NCBI RefSeq assembly: GCF_905373215.1
Contig: NZ_CAJPRT010000005.1
Span: forward strand, 71,713 to 135,712
Length of the DNA: 64,000 nt
Direction of reading: 5' to 3'
Origin: an uncultured Campylobacter sp.
GTDB taxonomy: Bacteria; Campylobacterota; Campylobacteria; Campylobacterales; Campylobacteraceae
Part shown: positions 42,242 to 51,987 of the stretch, in pieces
Layout of the letters: every line of letters begins with the position of its first letter
How positions within the stretch are numbered: position 1 is the first letter of the stretch
Made by a program: the position numbers and the translations under genes
Notes under the pieces: model-generated
What the model was told of the DNA's origin: nothing
The model's database searches: none
Seen by the model: the letters and a program-made list of their open reading frames with translations, nothing else

Positions 42242-43535
42242 CTTCGCTCCTAAAAAATTTATGGAAAAACCCATCTTTGTTGATTTGTTTGCTTCGGCTG
42301 ATCGCCAGCGCGCCGCTTGGAACGTCGCTTGTGACAGTCGTGCCCGCGGCGATTATGACGTCGTCGGCCACCCGCACGGGCGCTACTAGCTGCGTGTCCG
42401 AGCCGATAAAGACATTTTTGCCGATTATCGTTTTGTATTTTTTCTTGCCGTCGTAGTTGCACGTAATCGTGCCGCAGCCGATATTGCTACCCTCATCGAT
42501 CTCACAATCTCCGAGATAGCTTAAATGCCCCGCCTTGATCTTGTTTACTTTCGCGTTTTTAAGCTCGACGAAATTTCCGATATGGGTGCCTATAACTTCG
42601 CATTTTGGGCGTAGATGTGCCATCGGACCGATGTCGGAGTTTTTTATGACGCTATCTTCGATGACGCAGCCGCTTTTAATGAGCGAGCTTTCGATCACGC
42701 AAGGACCGATGATGCTTACGTTTTCTTGCAGCTCGCACTCGCCGATAAATTTCGCTCTGCCGTCGATGTAGATGCTTTGCGGTAGGCGCATTAAAACGCC
42801 TTGTTTCATCAAATTTTCTTTGATTTCGTTTTGCATTAAATTTTCGGCGATGCTGAGGGCGAGCTTATCGTTTATGCCCATGAAGCTTTGCTCGTCCACC
42901 CACACGGCGGCGCATTTTAGGCCCATATCTTTGGCAATTTTGATCGCGTCTGTGAGGTAGTATTCTTTTTGCGCGTTATCTGGTTTGATTTGCGGTAGGA
43001 TCTGTTTTAGCGCGTCGCTTTTGAAGCAGTAGCAGCCGGCGTTTGCGTCTTTTACCGCTTTTTCCTCTTCGCTCGCGTCCTTTTGCTCGACGATCTTTAA
43101 AATTTCGCCGCCTCTGGTAATTACGCGGCCGTATCCGAAAGGATCGCGCGCGCTAAAAACGCTTAGATTTACTTCCGCGTCCGCCTCGCAGAGTTTGCGA
43201 AGCTCGGCACTTTTTACCAAAGGCATATCGCCGCAGATTATGAGCGTTTTGGCTCCGCGGATTTCGACCTCTTTTAGTCCGCCCGCAGTGCCGGGGAAAT
43301 GCTCGTGGTCTTGTTTGTAAATTTTAGCGTTTGGGAAGTGCGCTAGAACCGCGTTTTTAACCTCGTCGAATTGGTAGTGTAAAATCACGCTCACGTCGTT
43401 TGAAATTTCGTAAGCTTTCTTTAAGATGTGGATTATCATCGGCTCGCCGCAAAGCTCGAAAAGAACCTTGGCCCTTTGCGACTTCATCCGAGTGCCCAGC
43501 CCTGCGGCAAGAACTATAACCGAAACGTCGTTCAT
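42234..43535 (-). CDS. glmU: Bifunctional GlmU (uridyltransferase and acetyltransferase)
   Basis: Makes UDP-N-acetylglucosamine for peptidoglycan and LPS. The N-terminal pyrophosphorylase has LAAGLGTRMKSQRAKVLFEL. The left-handed beta helix follows, with the GHLSYLGDCEIDEGSNIGCGTITCNYDG block and the HLRP region. 433 aa. No missing motif was seen. It begins the glmU-coaBC-uppS transcript; a 151-base gap separates it from the divergent exporter gene. Confidence 0.95.
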   Translation of the reverse strand: MNDVSVIVLAAGLGTRMKSQRAKVLFELCGEPMIIHILKKAYEISNDVSVILHYQFDEVKNAVLAHFPNAKIYKQDHEHFPGTAGGLKEVEIRGAKTLIICGDMPLVKSAELRKLCEADAEVNLSVFSARDPFGYGRVITRGGEILKIVEQKDASEEEKAVKDANAGCYCFKSDALKQILPQIKPDNAQKEYYLTDAIKIAKDMGLKCAAVWVDEQSFMGINDKLALSIAENLMQNEIKENLMKQGVLMRLPQSIYIDGRAKFIGECELQENVSIIGPCVIESSLIKSGCVIEDSVIKNSDIGPMAHLRPKCEVIGTHIGNFVELKNAKVNKIKAGHLSYLGDCEIDEGSNIGCGTITCNYDGKKKYKTIIGKNVFIGSDTQLVAPVRVADDVIIAAGTTVTSDVPSGALAISRSKQINKDGFFHKFFRSEDE

Positions 43536-43686
43536 TTTTACCCTTAAATTTCAAAAATCGGATAATTTTAACACATTTAAAATAAATAAAAACCTAAATT
43601 TATGCCGCGCAGGCGAAATTTAAATCCCAAATTCAACTAAAATTTTATAAAATGTCCGCTCAAATTTTAAAGCCTAGGCGGACGTT

Positions 43687-44556
43687 TTGAAAAAACTGAT
43701 TTTGGTTACTTGTATTTGGGCTTTTAGTTTCTCTCTGATAGGCGAGTTTTTGCGCGGCATAGACAGCGCGTATTTGGCGTTTTCGCGCGTATCATTGGCG
43801 CTAATTTGCTTTTTGCCGTTTATGAAATTTCGCGGCGTAAATCCCGCTTTAGCGCTTAAAATTTGCGCCGTAGGCGCCGTGCAGATCGGCGTGATGTATA
43901 TCTTCTACTACCGCAGCTTTGCGTATCTGAAGGTCTATGAAGTAGCGCTTTTTACGATATTTACTCCGTTTTACGTGACGCTGCTTTACGACGCGCTTAA
44001 GCTTAGATTTCGCGCGTTATACCTTTTCAGCGTCGCAGTCGCGGTGCTTGGGGCTTTGGTGATCAAATTCGGCGCAATAAGCTCCGAGTTTTTGACAGGC
44101 TTTTTGCTCGTACAAGGCGCAAATCTATGCTTCGGACTTGGACAGAGCGCGTATAAATTTATGCTGGAGCGCCACGGCTTTAGCGAGCAGAAGGAGCTTT
44201 TCGGCTACTTTTTTGTGGGGGCCGCCGCCGTTACGGCGATTGCCGCGATCGTGCTTGGGGATTTTTCTAAATTTAATCCCAGTTTCTCGCAAGGCGCGGT
44301 GATCGTGTATCTGGGTACGGTAGCCAGCGCTTTAGGGTATTTTTTGTGGAACAAAGGCGCGTGCGAAGTCGATAGCGGCGTGCTTGCGATTATGAATAAC
44401 GCGCTCATCCCCGCAGCAATCGTCGTAAATTTGGTATTTTGGCAAAAGGATGCCGATCTGGCGCACCTACTTGCGGGCTCGGCGCTGATTTATGTTTCGC
44501 TAATTTTACATAAAAAGATCATGAAATTTTACGCCGTGCGCGAGCAAAGAATTTAG
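43687..44556 (+). CDS. EamA/DMT-family transporter
   Basis: 289 aa, about ten hydrophobic helices in two EamA halves. Conserved pieces include FAYLKVYEVALFTIFTPFYV and YLGTVASALGYFLWNKG. Such proteins export amino acids or other small metabolites; the substrate is unknown. TTG at 43687 is the only reasonable start, with TAGGCGGA upstream. Divergent from glmU. Confidence 0.85.
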   Translation: MKKLILVTCIWAFSFSLIGEFLRGIDSAYLAFSRVSLALICFLPFMKFRGVNPALALKICAVGAVQIGVMYIFYYRSFAYLKVYEVALFTIFTPFYVTLLYDALKLRFRALYLFSVAVAVLGALVIKFGAISSEFLTGFLLVQGANLCFGLGQSAYKFMLERHGFSEQKELFGYFFVGAAAVTAIAAIVLGDFSKFNPSFSQGAVIVYLGTVASALGYFLWNKGACEVDSGVLAIMNNALIPAAIVVNLVFWQKDADLAHLLAGSALIYVSLILHKKIMKFYAVREQRI

Positions 44557-44585
44557 TATTTAACTAAAATTTTATATTTTTACAT

Positions 44586-44591
44586 TAGAAT
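44586..44591 (+). promoter_or_regulatory. Putative -10 box for macA-macB-tolC-like operon
   Basis: TAGAAT 30 bases before the macA ATG, in an A+T-rich leader. One base from the consensus. Confidence 0.35.
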
Positions 44592-44620
44592 TAGCCCTTA
44601 TTTTATTTGAAGTTGGAAAA

Positions 44621-45802
44621 ATGAAAAAAACCTTGAAATTTATCGTCTCTATCGTACTTATCTCTATTGCGATATATTTCTTATACGGTAAATTTTTTAA
44701 GCAAGAAGAGGCGCCGAAAGCTCTTACGACTAGACTTGAAAAGGGCGATATTAGAGGCACGGTGACGGCTGCGGGCGAGGTTTACGCCAGAGATTTGGTC
44801 GATGTGGGCGCGCAGGTAAGCGGTCAGATCAAAAAACTCTACGTCAAAGTGGGCGATAAGGTTCAAAAGGGCGATATGATAGCGCAGATCGACTCGGTCA
44901 CGCAAGAAAACGAGATCGCGCAACAAAAGGCGCAGCTTCTGATTCACGAGGCAAATTTAGCTTCGGCAAAGATCGCCGCGGCAAACGCTAAAACGCAGTA
45001 TAACCGCGAGCTTGAGTTGTATAAAAGAAACGCCGCTTCCAAAGAGGCTGTGGAAAACGCCAAAAATAGCGCCGCTTTAAAAGAGGCCGAGCAGAAGCAG
45101 ATCGAGGCGCAGATCGAGCAGACCAAACTTCAGCTAAGCACCGCGGAGACAAATTTTGGCTACACTAAAATCACGGCTCCGATAAGCGGCACGATCGTTT
45201 CCATGCCGGTAGAGGAGGGCAAAACGGTAAATTCCAACCAAACTACGCCTACGATCGTAAAGATCGCCGATCTAAGCAAGATGGAGATCAAGATGCAAAT
45301 CGCAGAGGGCGATATATCCAAAGTAAAGGTCGGAATGGACGTAGAATACTCCATACTATCGGATCTTGATAATATCAAAAAGGCTAAAATTTACAAGATC
45401 GATCCTGGTCTTACCACGCTTAGCGACGGGACTTACGATAAAACTTCCAATGGCTCTTCTTCCTCTAGTAGTAGCGATAGCGCGATCTATTTTTACGCAA
45501 AGATGCTCGTGGATAACGAAAACGATTTTTTAAAGATTGGAATGACGACCGAAAACAACATAATCGTAAGCGAAGCGAACAATACGAGCTACCTACCTAC
45601 TTCGGTTATCAAGCGCGACGCGAAAGGCGATTACGTCACGGTGCTTAACGGCAAAGAGCCCGAGCAGCGATACGTAAAAACGGGCGTCAGCGACGATTTA
45701 AATACTGAAATTTTAAGCGGTTTGGATGAAAAAGACGAGGTGCTTATAGCCGACGGAAAAGCCGCGCCGTTAAATATGGACGGGCCTCCGATGGTGTTTT
45801 AG
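44621..45802 (+). CDS. macA: MacA-type periplasmic adaptor
   Basis: 393 aa membrane fusion protein of the HlyD/MacA type. An N-terminal anchor helix (about 7-25) is followed by a lipoyl half-motif (GQIKKLYVKVGDKVQKGDMIAQID), a coiled-coil hairpin with repeated A, Q and E, the other lipoyl half (FGYTKITAPISGTIVSMPVEEGKTV), then the beta-barrel and membrane-proximal domains. A S-rich run (residues about 277-287) sits in the barrel. It joins MacB to the outer-membrane channel; 22 bases before macB. Confidence 0.92.
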   Translation: MKKTLKFIVSIVLISIAIYFLYGKFFKQEEAPKALTTRLEKGDIRGTVTAAGEVYARDLVDVGAQVSGQIKKLYVKVGDKVQKGDMIAQIDSVTQENEIAQQKAQLLIHEANLASAKIAAANAKTQYNRELELYKRNAASKEAVENAKNSAALKEAEQKQIEAQIEQTKLQLSTAETNFGYTKITAPISGTIVSMPVEEGKTVNSNQTTPTIVKIADLSKMEIKMQIAEGDISKVKVGMDVEYSILSDLDNIKKAKIYKIDPGLTTLSDGTYDKTSNGSSSSSSSDSAIYFYAKMLVDNENDFLKIGMTTENNIIVSEANNTSYLPTSVIKRDAKGDYVTVLNGKEPEQRYVKTGVSDDLNTEILSGLDEKDEVLIADGKAAPLNMDGPPMVF

Positions 45803-45823
45803 TTAAAATTTTATGGTGTAAAG

Positions 45824-47752
45824 ATGCTAGAGCTTAAAGATATAAACAAAAAATTCATTCTCGGCGATAACGAAATCCACGTACTAAAGGACGTAAGTTT
45901 AAATATCGAAGCGGGCGAGTTTATATCGATAATCGGGCAATCCGGAAGCGGAAAATCGACGCTGATGAACATAATCGGCTGCATCGATACGCCAAGCGGT
46001 GGAAGCTACAAGATCGAAGGTCGCGAGACCGCGAATTTAAGCGGCGACGAGCTTGCGGCGCTTAGAAGTAAAAAATTCGGCTTTGTCTTTCAAAAATACA
46101 ATCTCATCGCTACGATGGACGCGACCGCAAACGTCTCGCTGCCTGCGGTGTATGCGGGCGTAGGGGCGAGCGAACGGACGAAACGAGCGGTAGAGCTTTT
46201 GAATAAGCTGGAGCTTGGCGATCGCACCAAAAATTTACCGAGCAAGCTTAGCGGCGGGCAGCAGCAGCGCGTAAGTATCGCCCGCGCTCTGATAAACGGC
46301 GGCGAAGTGATTTTGGCAGACGAGCCTACCGGCGCGCTTGATAGCAAAAGCGGCGAGACGGTGATGCAAATTTTAACGGCGCTGCACAAAGAGGGTCACA
46401 CCATCATCATAGTTACGCATGACGCGCATATTGCGGAATTTGCGGATCGTATCATCGAGATCAAAGACGGTAGAATTTTAAGCGATAAAAGAAAGGCTGA
46501 GCGGGTTTTTGAGCGCAAAAAAGAGCAGATCAAAACGAAAAATTCCTTTATATTTTGCAAAGATCAGCTCATCGAGAGCTTTAAAATGTCCATTAGCGCG
46601 ATATTTTCGCATAAACTAAGATCGATTTTGACGATGCTAGGCATCATCATTGGCATTGCGTCTGTTATCTGCGTAGTAGCTCTCGGTAAGGGTTCGGAGG
46701 AAAAAATTTTATCCGAGATCCGCAAAATTGGCACCAATACGATCGATATCTTTCCTGGTAAAAATTTCGGCGATGTGCGAGCAGGCTTTGTGAGCACCCT
46801 TACGATAAGCGATTCTAAGGTTTTGGCGCGCCAGCCCTACGTCGATTATGCCACACCAAATGCTTCTGCAAGCGGTACGGCAACTTATGCGAATTTAAGC
46901 TCCAAGGCTCAACTGCGCGGTGGTGGCGTGAATTCTTTGGCGGTTAATGGCATAGATATAGAAGATGGTAGAAATTTTAGCGACGACGATATTAAAAATT
47001 CTGCCTCTGTCGCGATTATCGATCCAAACACTAAAAAAACATTTTTTAAAAATTCAGATCCGATCGGCAAGACGATTTTATTTTCGGGTAAGCCGCTTAA
47101 GATCATAGGAGTTTCGGGCAAGGATAAAAATGCCTTCGGAAGCAACGAAAATTTAAGAATTTACGCGCCGTACTCAACCGTGATGAATAAAATCACGGGC
47201 AATCGAAAAATCAGCTCTATCACCATCAAAATAAAAGACGATGTCAATACTCAAGTGGCCGAAGAGAGCCTAACTCAGCTACTTATCCAAAGACACGGCT
47301 CGCGGGATTTTCATACGATGAACGCAGATACTATCAAACAAACAATACAAAGCACTACCGGCACGATGACGATTTTGATCTCATCGATCGCAGTGATCTC
47401 GCTCGTCGTGGGCGGCATCGGAGTGATGAATATCATGCTCGTAAGCGTTACCGAGCGCACTCGCGAAATCGGCATCAGAATGGCGATCGGCGCGAAGCAA
47501 TCCAACATCTTGCAGCAGTTTTTGATAGAGGCGATCTTGCTTTGCTCGCTCGGCGGAGCTTTAGGAATTTTAATCGCTTTAGCGCTTGGATTTGCGTTTA
47601 ATACCATAAGCCCGGATTTTGCGATGAAATTCACTACAGCGCCTTTCGTGATCGCCTTTGCGGCGTCGTCCGCGATCGGTATAGTTTTCGGCTATCTGCC
47701 GGCAAGAAACGCCAGCAGATTAAATCCGATAGATGCTTTAGCACAAGAATAA
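45824..47752 (+). CDS. macB: MacB-type ABC transporter
   Basis: 642 aa. The N-terminal ATPase has Walker A GQSGSGKST (38-46), the signature LSGGQQQR and ILADEPTGALDSKSG. A membrane helix near 270, a large periplasmic domain and three C-terminal helices of the FtsX fold follow (VTERTREIGIRMAIGAK). The complex pumps macrolides, peptides or other ligands from the periplasm via a TolC-like channel. 14 bases before the channel gene. Confidence 0.94.
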   Translation: MLELKDINKKFILGDNEIHVLKDVSLNIEAGEFISIIGQSGSGKSTLMNIIGCIDTPSGGSYKIEGRETANLSGDELAALRSKKFGFVFQKYNLIATMDATANVSLPAVYAGVGASERTKRAVELLNKLELGDRTKNLPSKLSGGQQQRVSIARALINGGEVILADEPTGALDSKSGETVMQILTALHKEGHTIIIVTHDAHIAEFADRIIEIKDGRILSDKRKAERVFERKKEQIKTKNSFIFCKDQLIESFKMSISAIFSHKLRSILTMLGIIIGIASVICVVALGKGSEEKILSEIRKIGTNTIDIFPGKNFGDVRAGFVSTLTISDSKVLARQPYVDYATPNASASGTATYANLSSKAQLRGGGVNSLAVNGIDIEDGRNFSDDDIKNSASVAIIDPNTKKTFFKNSDPIGKTILFSGKPLKIIGVSGKDKNAFGSNENLRIYAPYSTVMNKITGNRKISSITIKIKDDVNTQVAEESLTQLLIQRHGSRDFHTMNADTIKQTIQSTTGTMTILISSIAVISLVVGGIGVMNIMLVSVTERTREIGIRMAIGAKQSNILQQFLIEAILLCSLGGALGILIALALGFAFNTISPDFAMKFTTAPFVIAFAASSAIGIVFGYLPARNASRLNPIDALAQE

Positions 47753-47765
47753 ACAAGGAGAGAAA

Positions 47766-49124
47766 ATGATAAATTCCAAAGTAATTTTAAGCGGCGTTTT
47801 AGCTGTTTTTATCGGCGGTTGTGCCTCAAATCAAAGTGAGGTTGAATTTAAACCTGTAGAGCATTTCAAGGATGAAAATGCAAGCTATGAAATCGATACG
47901 CTGTGGTATAAAAAATATGGCGAATCGTACCTAAATAAGCTTGTAGATCAAGCCCTTGCGAATAACTATGATCTAAAAACAGCGGCTTTAAACGTTGAGA
48001 GTGCTTATGCAAATTTAGGGTTAAGTAGGGCTGATCTTTTTCCTACGCTAAGCAGCTCGTGGAGTGCGGGCGCTAATCGCGACATAAGCACCGGCTCGAA
48101 TTGGAACAAAACCTATAGTTCGGGCTTTAACGTAAGCTACGAGCTTGATCTTTTCGGCAAGATCCGCTCGGCGGTAAATGCCGAGGGCTGGAACGCCAAA
48201 GCTAGCGAGTTTGACCTTGAAAATACTCGCCTGACTCTTATAAATTCCGTTGTAAGCGGCTACTTTGAGATGCTTTATCTAAACGATTCGCTAAAATGGA
48301 CAAAACAGAATTTAAGCGATTACCGAGAGATCGAAAAAATAATCAAGGCAAAATATGATTATGGCAAGTCTGAGCAGCTAGATTACAGGCAGATTCAAAA
48401 TTCTATCCTAGGGCTTGAAAACAAGGTCTTAAGCATTCAAAAAAATATCGAGGATAATCATAAATATATGAGAAATCTCATCTCTTCCAGCTTGCAATTT
48501 GATGATAACACCGATTCGATAAATTCCATAGAATTCCAAGGCGTTGATCTAAATGTGCCTTACACGGCGCTTGCTAACCGTCCCGACATTAGAGCTGCGA
48601 TCGCTAGGTTAAATTCCAGTTTTTATGATGAACAGACCGCTAAGTTAAATTTCTTTCCTAGCGTGAATTTGGGCGCAGGGCTTACTAACGGGCAAGGCGT
48701 GAGCGCTAACGATAGTTTCAAGCTAAATTTTTTAAGCGGCAACGTAAGCATAAGTCTGCCGTTTTTGGATTATGCGAGGGTTGAAAACCGTCTTAAAATT
48801 TCAGAGATCGCTTTTCGCAAAAACGTCGTAAATTACGAACAGACGCTCTCTAACGCTACGAATGAGGTGCTAAATTTATATAGAATTTACCAGATCAATC
48901 TGGCTAGCCTTAAAAATTTAAGTGCCGCTTACGATGAAAAGGCGCGTATTGCCGATCTTTACGCCGCGAAATACGAAGCGGGCTCAAGCGAGCTAAAGGA
49001 TATGCTAGAAGCTCGCACCGACGCCGTAAACGCTAAGATAAACGAGCTAAATCAAAGATATTTGACGCTACAAAATGAGGCGGCGATCTATCGCGCGATG
49101 GCAGGCAAATTTAAACGCAAATGA
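47766..49124 (+). CDS. Outer-membrane efflux lipoprotein (NodT/TolC type)
   Basis: 452 aa. Lipoprotein signal with IGGC (lipid on Cys19). Two outer membrane efflux protein repeats form the barrel and coiled tunnel; the family text LVDQALANNYDLKTAALNVESAYA and ALANRPDIRAAIARL is typical. It completes the MacAB pump. Overlaps the next small secreted-protein gene by four bases. Confidence 0.92.
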   Translation: MINSKVILSGVLAVFIGGCASNQSEVEFKPVEHFKDENASYEIDTLWYKKYGESYLNKLVDQALANNYDLKTAALNVESAYANLGLSRADLFPTLSSSWSAGANRDISTGSNWNKTYSSGFNVSYELDLFGKIRSAVNAEGWNAKASEFDLENTRLTLINSVVSGYFEMLYLNDSLKWTKQNLSDYREIEKIIKAKYDYGKSEQLDYRQIQNSILGLENKVLSIQKNIEDNHKYMRNLISSSLQFDDNTDSINSIEFQGVDLNVPYTALANRPDIRAAIARLNSSFYDEQTAKLNFFPSVNLGAGLTNGQGVSANDSFKLNFLSGNVSISLPFLDYARVENRLKISEIAFRKNVVNYEQTLSNATNEVLNLYRIYQINLASLKNLSAAYDEKARIADLYAAKYEAGSSELKDMLEARTDAVNAKINELNQRYLTLQNEAAIYRAMAGKFKRK

Positions 49125-49477
49125 AAAAGGCTTTGATACTTTGGCTGCTTTGCGGTGCGATATTTGCTGATTGCACGGCAATAAGAGCGCAAGATGGGCG
49201 CGCAGTAAGCCTTGGTGTCAGCGCTTACGTTGCGAACGATAAACAATCAGAATTTGAGAAAAACCATAGTGAAATTCTGCTAAATCGTCAAAAAAATGAA
49301 CTAGATAGGCAAAGCCTACAAAATAATTTGCAACGTGAATCAAAAGGCGTAGGCGACCACGATGATTTTTCGATGAAAAAACAGCCGATGCAAGACATCA
49401 AGGAGCGAAACAATAAAAATGAACAGGACTTAAAACTGCGCCGCAAAAAGCTGCAAGGCGACGCTTATCGGCGCTAG
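49121..49477 (+). CDS. Small secreted charged protein
   Basis: 118 aa. The N-terminal signal (residues 1-16, MKKALILWLLCGAIFA) exports a highly charged rest with helix-prone Q, K, E and R (about 50-110). No family is recognised. It overlaps the efflux lipoprotein by ATGA, so it is the fourth cistron of the pump operon and may act with it in the periplasm. Confidence 0.6.
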   Translation: MKKALILWLLCGAIFADCTAIRAQDGRAVSLGVSAYVANDKQSEFEKNHSEILLNRQKNELDRQSLQNNLQRESKGVGDHDDFSMKKQPMQDIKERNNKNEQDLKLRRKKLQGDAYRR

Positions 49478-49513
49478 GGCTACTTTTGTTTATCGGTTTT
49501 TAAGTAAAGTTTC

Positions 49514-49519
49514 TATAAA
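49514..49519 (+). promoter_or_regulatory. Putative -10 box for rpmH
   Basis: TATAAA within TTCTATAAAATTTC, 34 bases before the rpmH ATG and after the pump operon. Plausible start of the rpmH-rnpA-yidD-yidC-jag-mnmE transcript. Confidence 0.35.
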
Positions 49520-49552
49520 ATTTCAGCTTTACATTTTCTTAAAGGAACAGTT

Positions 49553-49687
49553 ATGAAAAGAACGTACCAACCCCACAATACCCCTAAAAAGCGTACTCAC
49601 GGCTTTCGCGTCCGCATGAAAACAAAAAACGGCCGCAGAGTTTTAAGTGCAAGACGTGCTAAAGGCAGAAGAAGATTGGCTGCGTAG
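49553..49687 (+). CDS. rpmH: 50S ribosomal protein L34
   Basis: 44 aa, very basic. MKRTYQPHNTPKKRTHGFRV, then RMKTKNGRRVLSARRAKGRRR and a final LAA, the complete L34 sequence pattern. The ribosome site AAAGGAAC precedes the ATG at 49553. It precedes and overlaps the coding frame for rnpA, as in most bacteria. Confidence 0.95.
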   Translation: MKRTYQPHNTPKKRTHGFRVRMKTKNGRRVLSARRAKGRRRLAA

Positions 49688-50010
49688 GCGAATTCGCTGC
49701 GATAAGCGATAGCAAGGTTTTTTCGGAGGTTTATAAAAGTGCGGCGAAGTGGCATTGCGAATGCGCTGTCGTGTATTTTTTGGCGAGCGAGCAACGCAGA
49801 TTTAGCGCGGTCGCCAGTAAAAAAATAGGCAACGCAGTCGTGCGAAATCGCGCCAAAAGGCTTCTGCGCGCAGCGTTTTATAATCAAAAAGACGCCATTG
49901 TTAGCGGAATTTTTATATTAATCGCAAAAAAGCGGATCATAGATATGAGCTTTGAAGACATCGAGCGAAATTTAAAATGGGCGTTTAAAAAGATCGGCGC
50001 AGTAAAATGA
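49675..50010 (+). CDS. rnpA: Ribonuclease P protein component, apparently with a non-AUG start
   Basis: Protein cofactor of RNase P, which matures tRNA 5' ends. The conserved RNR motif is present (ASKKIGNAVVRNRAKRLLRAAF), and FIIAKK-like and NLKWAFKK endings agree. The usual N-terminal start (…DFSxVYK-like) is found as KVFSEVYKSAAKWHCECAVVYF, encoded upstream of the first canonical start (GTG 49771). In that frame the only possible starts are ATT at 49675 (about 111 aa, the normal length) or ATA at 49702. I chose ATT. The 3' end overlaps yidD by four bases. Confidence 0.75.
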   Translation: MGCVGEFAAISDSKVFSEVYKSAAKWHCECAVVYFLASEQRRFSAVASKKIGNAVVRNRAKRLLRAAFYNQKDAIVSGIFILIAKKRIIDMSFEDIERNLKWAFKKIGAVK

Positions 50011-50354
50011 AGAAATTTTTTATAGCCGCGATCGGGTTTTATCGAAAATTTATTTCGCCTTTGCTACCGCGCTGTTGCCGTTATTATCCGAGCTGTTCGG
50101 AATACGCGCTTTATGAGTTTAAGTTTAACGGCGTCTTTGGCGCACTCTGCGCTGTAACGTCTAGAATTTTAAGATGCAATCCGCTCTTTAGCGGTGGCAT
50201 AGATTATCCGATAATCGCGCGAAATTTCAAATTTTGCGTATTTTCTAAAATCCGCAGCAGCAATGCCTCTGCGGATAAATTTAAGCTTTGGTTTATACCA
50301 TATAAAAAAAATAGATATTACGTCATACGACTAGGAGAAAATAGTGCTAGATAA
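50007..50354 (+). CDS. yidD: Membrane protein insertion efficiency factor YidD
   Basis: 115 aa. KFFIAAIGFYRKFISPLLPRCCRYYPSCSEYALYEF is the YidD signature, with its cysteine cluster, then RILRCNPLFSGGIDYP. A long C-terminal tail of about 40 residues is unlike the short common form. It assists YidC. Overlaps rnpA by four and yidC by eleven bases. Confidence 0.9.
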   Translation: MKKFFIAAIGFYRKFISPLLPRCCRYYPSCSEYALYEFKFNGVFGALCAVTSRILRCNPLFSGGIDYPIIARNFKFCVFSKIRSSNASADKFKLWFIPYKKNRYYVIRLGENSAR

Positions 50355-51987
50355 ACTTCCTCAATCAAAGCGCCTTGCTATTGCAATAGCAACTGCGCTC
50401 ATATTTTTTGTAGCTTACGATCATTTTTATTTATCAAAAATTCGCGCCGCAATGGAGGCAAACGCAACCGCGGCGCAAATCGCGCAAAAAAATACCGCCA
50501 AGTCCGCTCCGCAAACTTCCGCCGCTGGTGTGAGCGCGCAGGGAGCGAATTTAAATACCGTAAATTCCATCTCTGCACCGTTAGTACGCGTAGTCGGAAA
50601 AGAAGCAAATTTTACGATCGACGGACTCGGTCGCATAAGCTCGTATGTGCTAAATGATGCTAAATTCCGTGACGAAAACGGCGATGCGATAAATTTGATC
50701 GATCCTAAATCACATTCTAAACCGCTTGAGATGCGCTTCGAGGACGCGGCGTTGAATGCAATGGCTTTCGATACTCCCTATAGCGCTTCATCTAGCGAGC
50801 TGGACGTACGAAACGGAGAGGCTAGTGTTACATTAAGTCAAAGTTTAGGCGCCGTTAGCATAAATAAAATTCTTACCTTTTATCCAAATGGTAGTTATAA
50901 ATTGGATCTGAAGTTAAGCGGCAATGCGCGTTATTTTATCAGCCCCGGCTCGCGCCCGAACGTAGAAGTAGATAGCTATACGGTTCACGGCGTCATCGTT
51001 GGAAAACCGGGCGAAGCTGGAATTTCAGATAAAATCGCTTCATTTTTTACGGGCTCGCAGGCTATAAACGAAAGCGTAGAAATTTTTAAAGATGGCGACG
51101 TGGATAAAAACGAGCGAATAAGTGGCGCAAATATCGCTGCAAGCTCCGATCGCTATTATACGACGCTATTTTACGGAGAAAGCTTGAATGTGACCGTGAC
51201 TGACGCAGATAAAATTTCGCAGGTTTTCATAGGCTCAGACGGCGATCTTAGTCTTACGGGCTATATCGGCGCGAAAGATCACGCGACGCTAAGCTCGATA
51301 AATCCTGCTCTTACGCACATTATCGAATATGGCTGGTTTACTTTCATCGCCCGCCCGATGTTTAAATTTCTAAACTGGTTGCACGGCTATATCGGTAACT
51401 GGGGCTGGTCGATCGTCGTGCTTACGCTCATCATCCGCCTAATCTTATTCCCGCTAAGTTACAAGGGAATGCTATCTATGAATAAGCTAAAAGATCTGGC
51501 GCCCAAGATGAAAGAGCTTCAAGAAAAATACAAGGATGATAAGCAAAAGCTGCAGATGCATATGATGGATCTGTATAAGAAAAACGGCGCCAATCCGATG
51601 GGCGGCTGCTTACCGATCCTGCTTCAAATACCGGTATTTTTCGCGATCTACCGCGTGCTGCTTAATGCGATCGAGCTAAAGGGCGCGGAGTGGGCGCTGT
51701 GGATCCACGATCTGTCGCTTAAAGATCCATATTACATCCTGCCGATTACGATGGGAATTTTGATGTTTTTGCAGCAAAAGATTACGCCGACTACATTTAC
51801 CGATCCGATGCAAGAGAAGATGATGAAATTCTTGCCGCTCATTTTTACGGTATTTTTTGTGATGTTCCCTGCTGGTCTTACGCTATACTGGACGGTAAAT
51901 AATTTCTGCTCCATTATCCAGCAATACGTCATTAATAAAGCCTTTGCTAGGCATAAACAAGCTCAAATAGCGGAGAAAAAATCATGA
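50344..51987 (+). CDS. yidC: Membrane protein insertase YidC
   Basis: 547 aa. The N-terminal helix (about 10-25) is followed by a linker rich in A, T, Q (about 40-75), the periplasmic beta domain and the C-terminal five-helix core with GWSIVVLTLIIRLILFPLSYKGM, MGGCLPILLQIPVFFAIYRVL and FFVMFPAGLTLYWTVNNF. A GTG at 50344 has AGGAG seven bases upstream. Inserts proteins into the inner membrane with or without Sec. Confidence 0.95.
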   Translation: MLDKLPQSKRLAIAIATALIFFVAYDHFYLSKIRAAMEANATAAQIAQKNTAKSAPQTSAAGVSAQGANLNTVNSISAPLVRVVGKEANFTIDGLGRISSYVLNDAKFRDENGDAINLIDPKSHSKPLEMRFEDAALNAMAFDTPYSASSSELDVRNGEASVTLSQSLGAVSINKILTFYPNGSYKLDLKLSGNARYFISPGSRPNVEVDSYTVHGVIVGKPGEAGISDKIASFFTGSQAINESVEIFKDGDVDKNERISGANIAASSDRYYTTLFYGESLNVTVTDADKISQVFIGSDGDLSLTGYIGAKDHATLSSINPALTHIIEYGWFTFIARPMFKFLNWLHGYIGNWGWSIVVLTLIIRLILFPLSYKGMLSMNKLKDLAPKMKELQEKYKDDKQKLQMHMMDLYKKNGANPMGGCLPILLQIPVFFAIYRVLLNAIELKGAEWALWIHDLSLKDPYYILPITMGILMFLQQKITPTTFTDPMQEKMMKFLPLIFTVFFVMFPAGLTLYWTVNNFCSIIQQYVINKAFARHKQAQIAEKKS

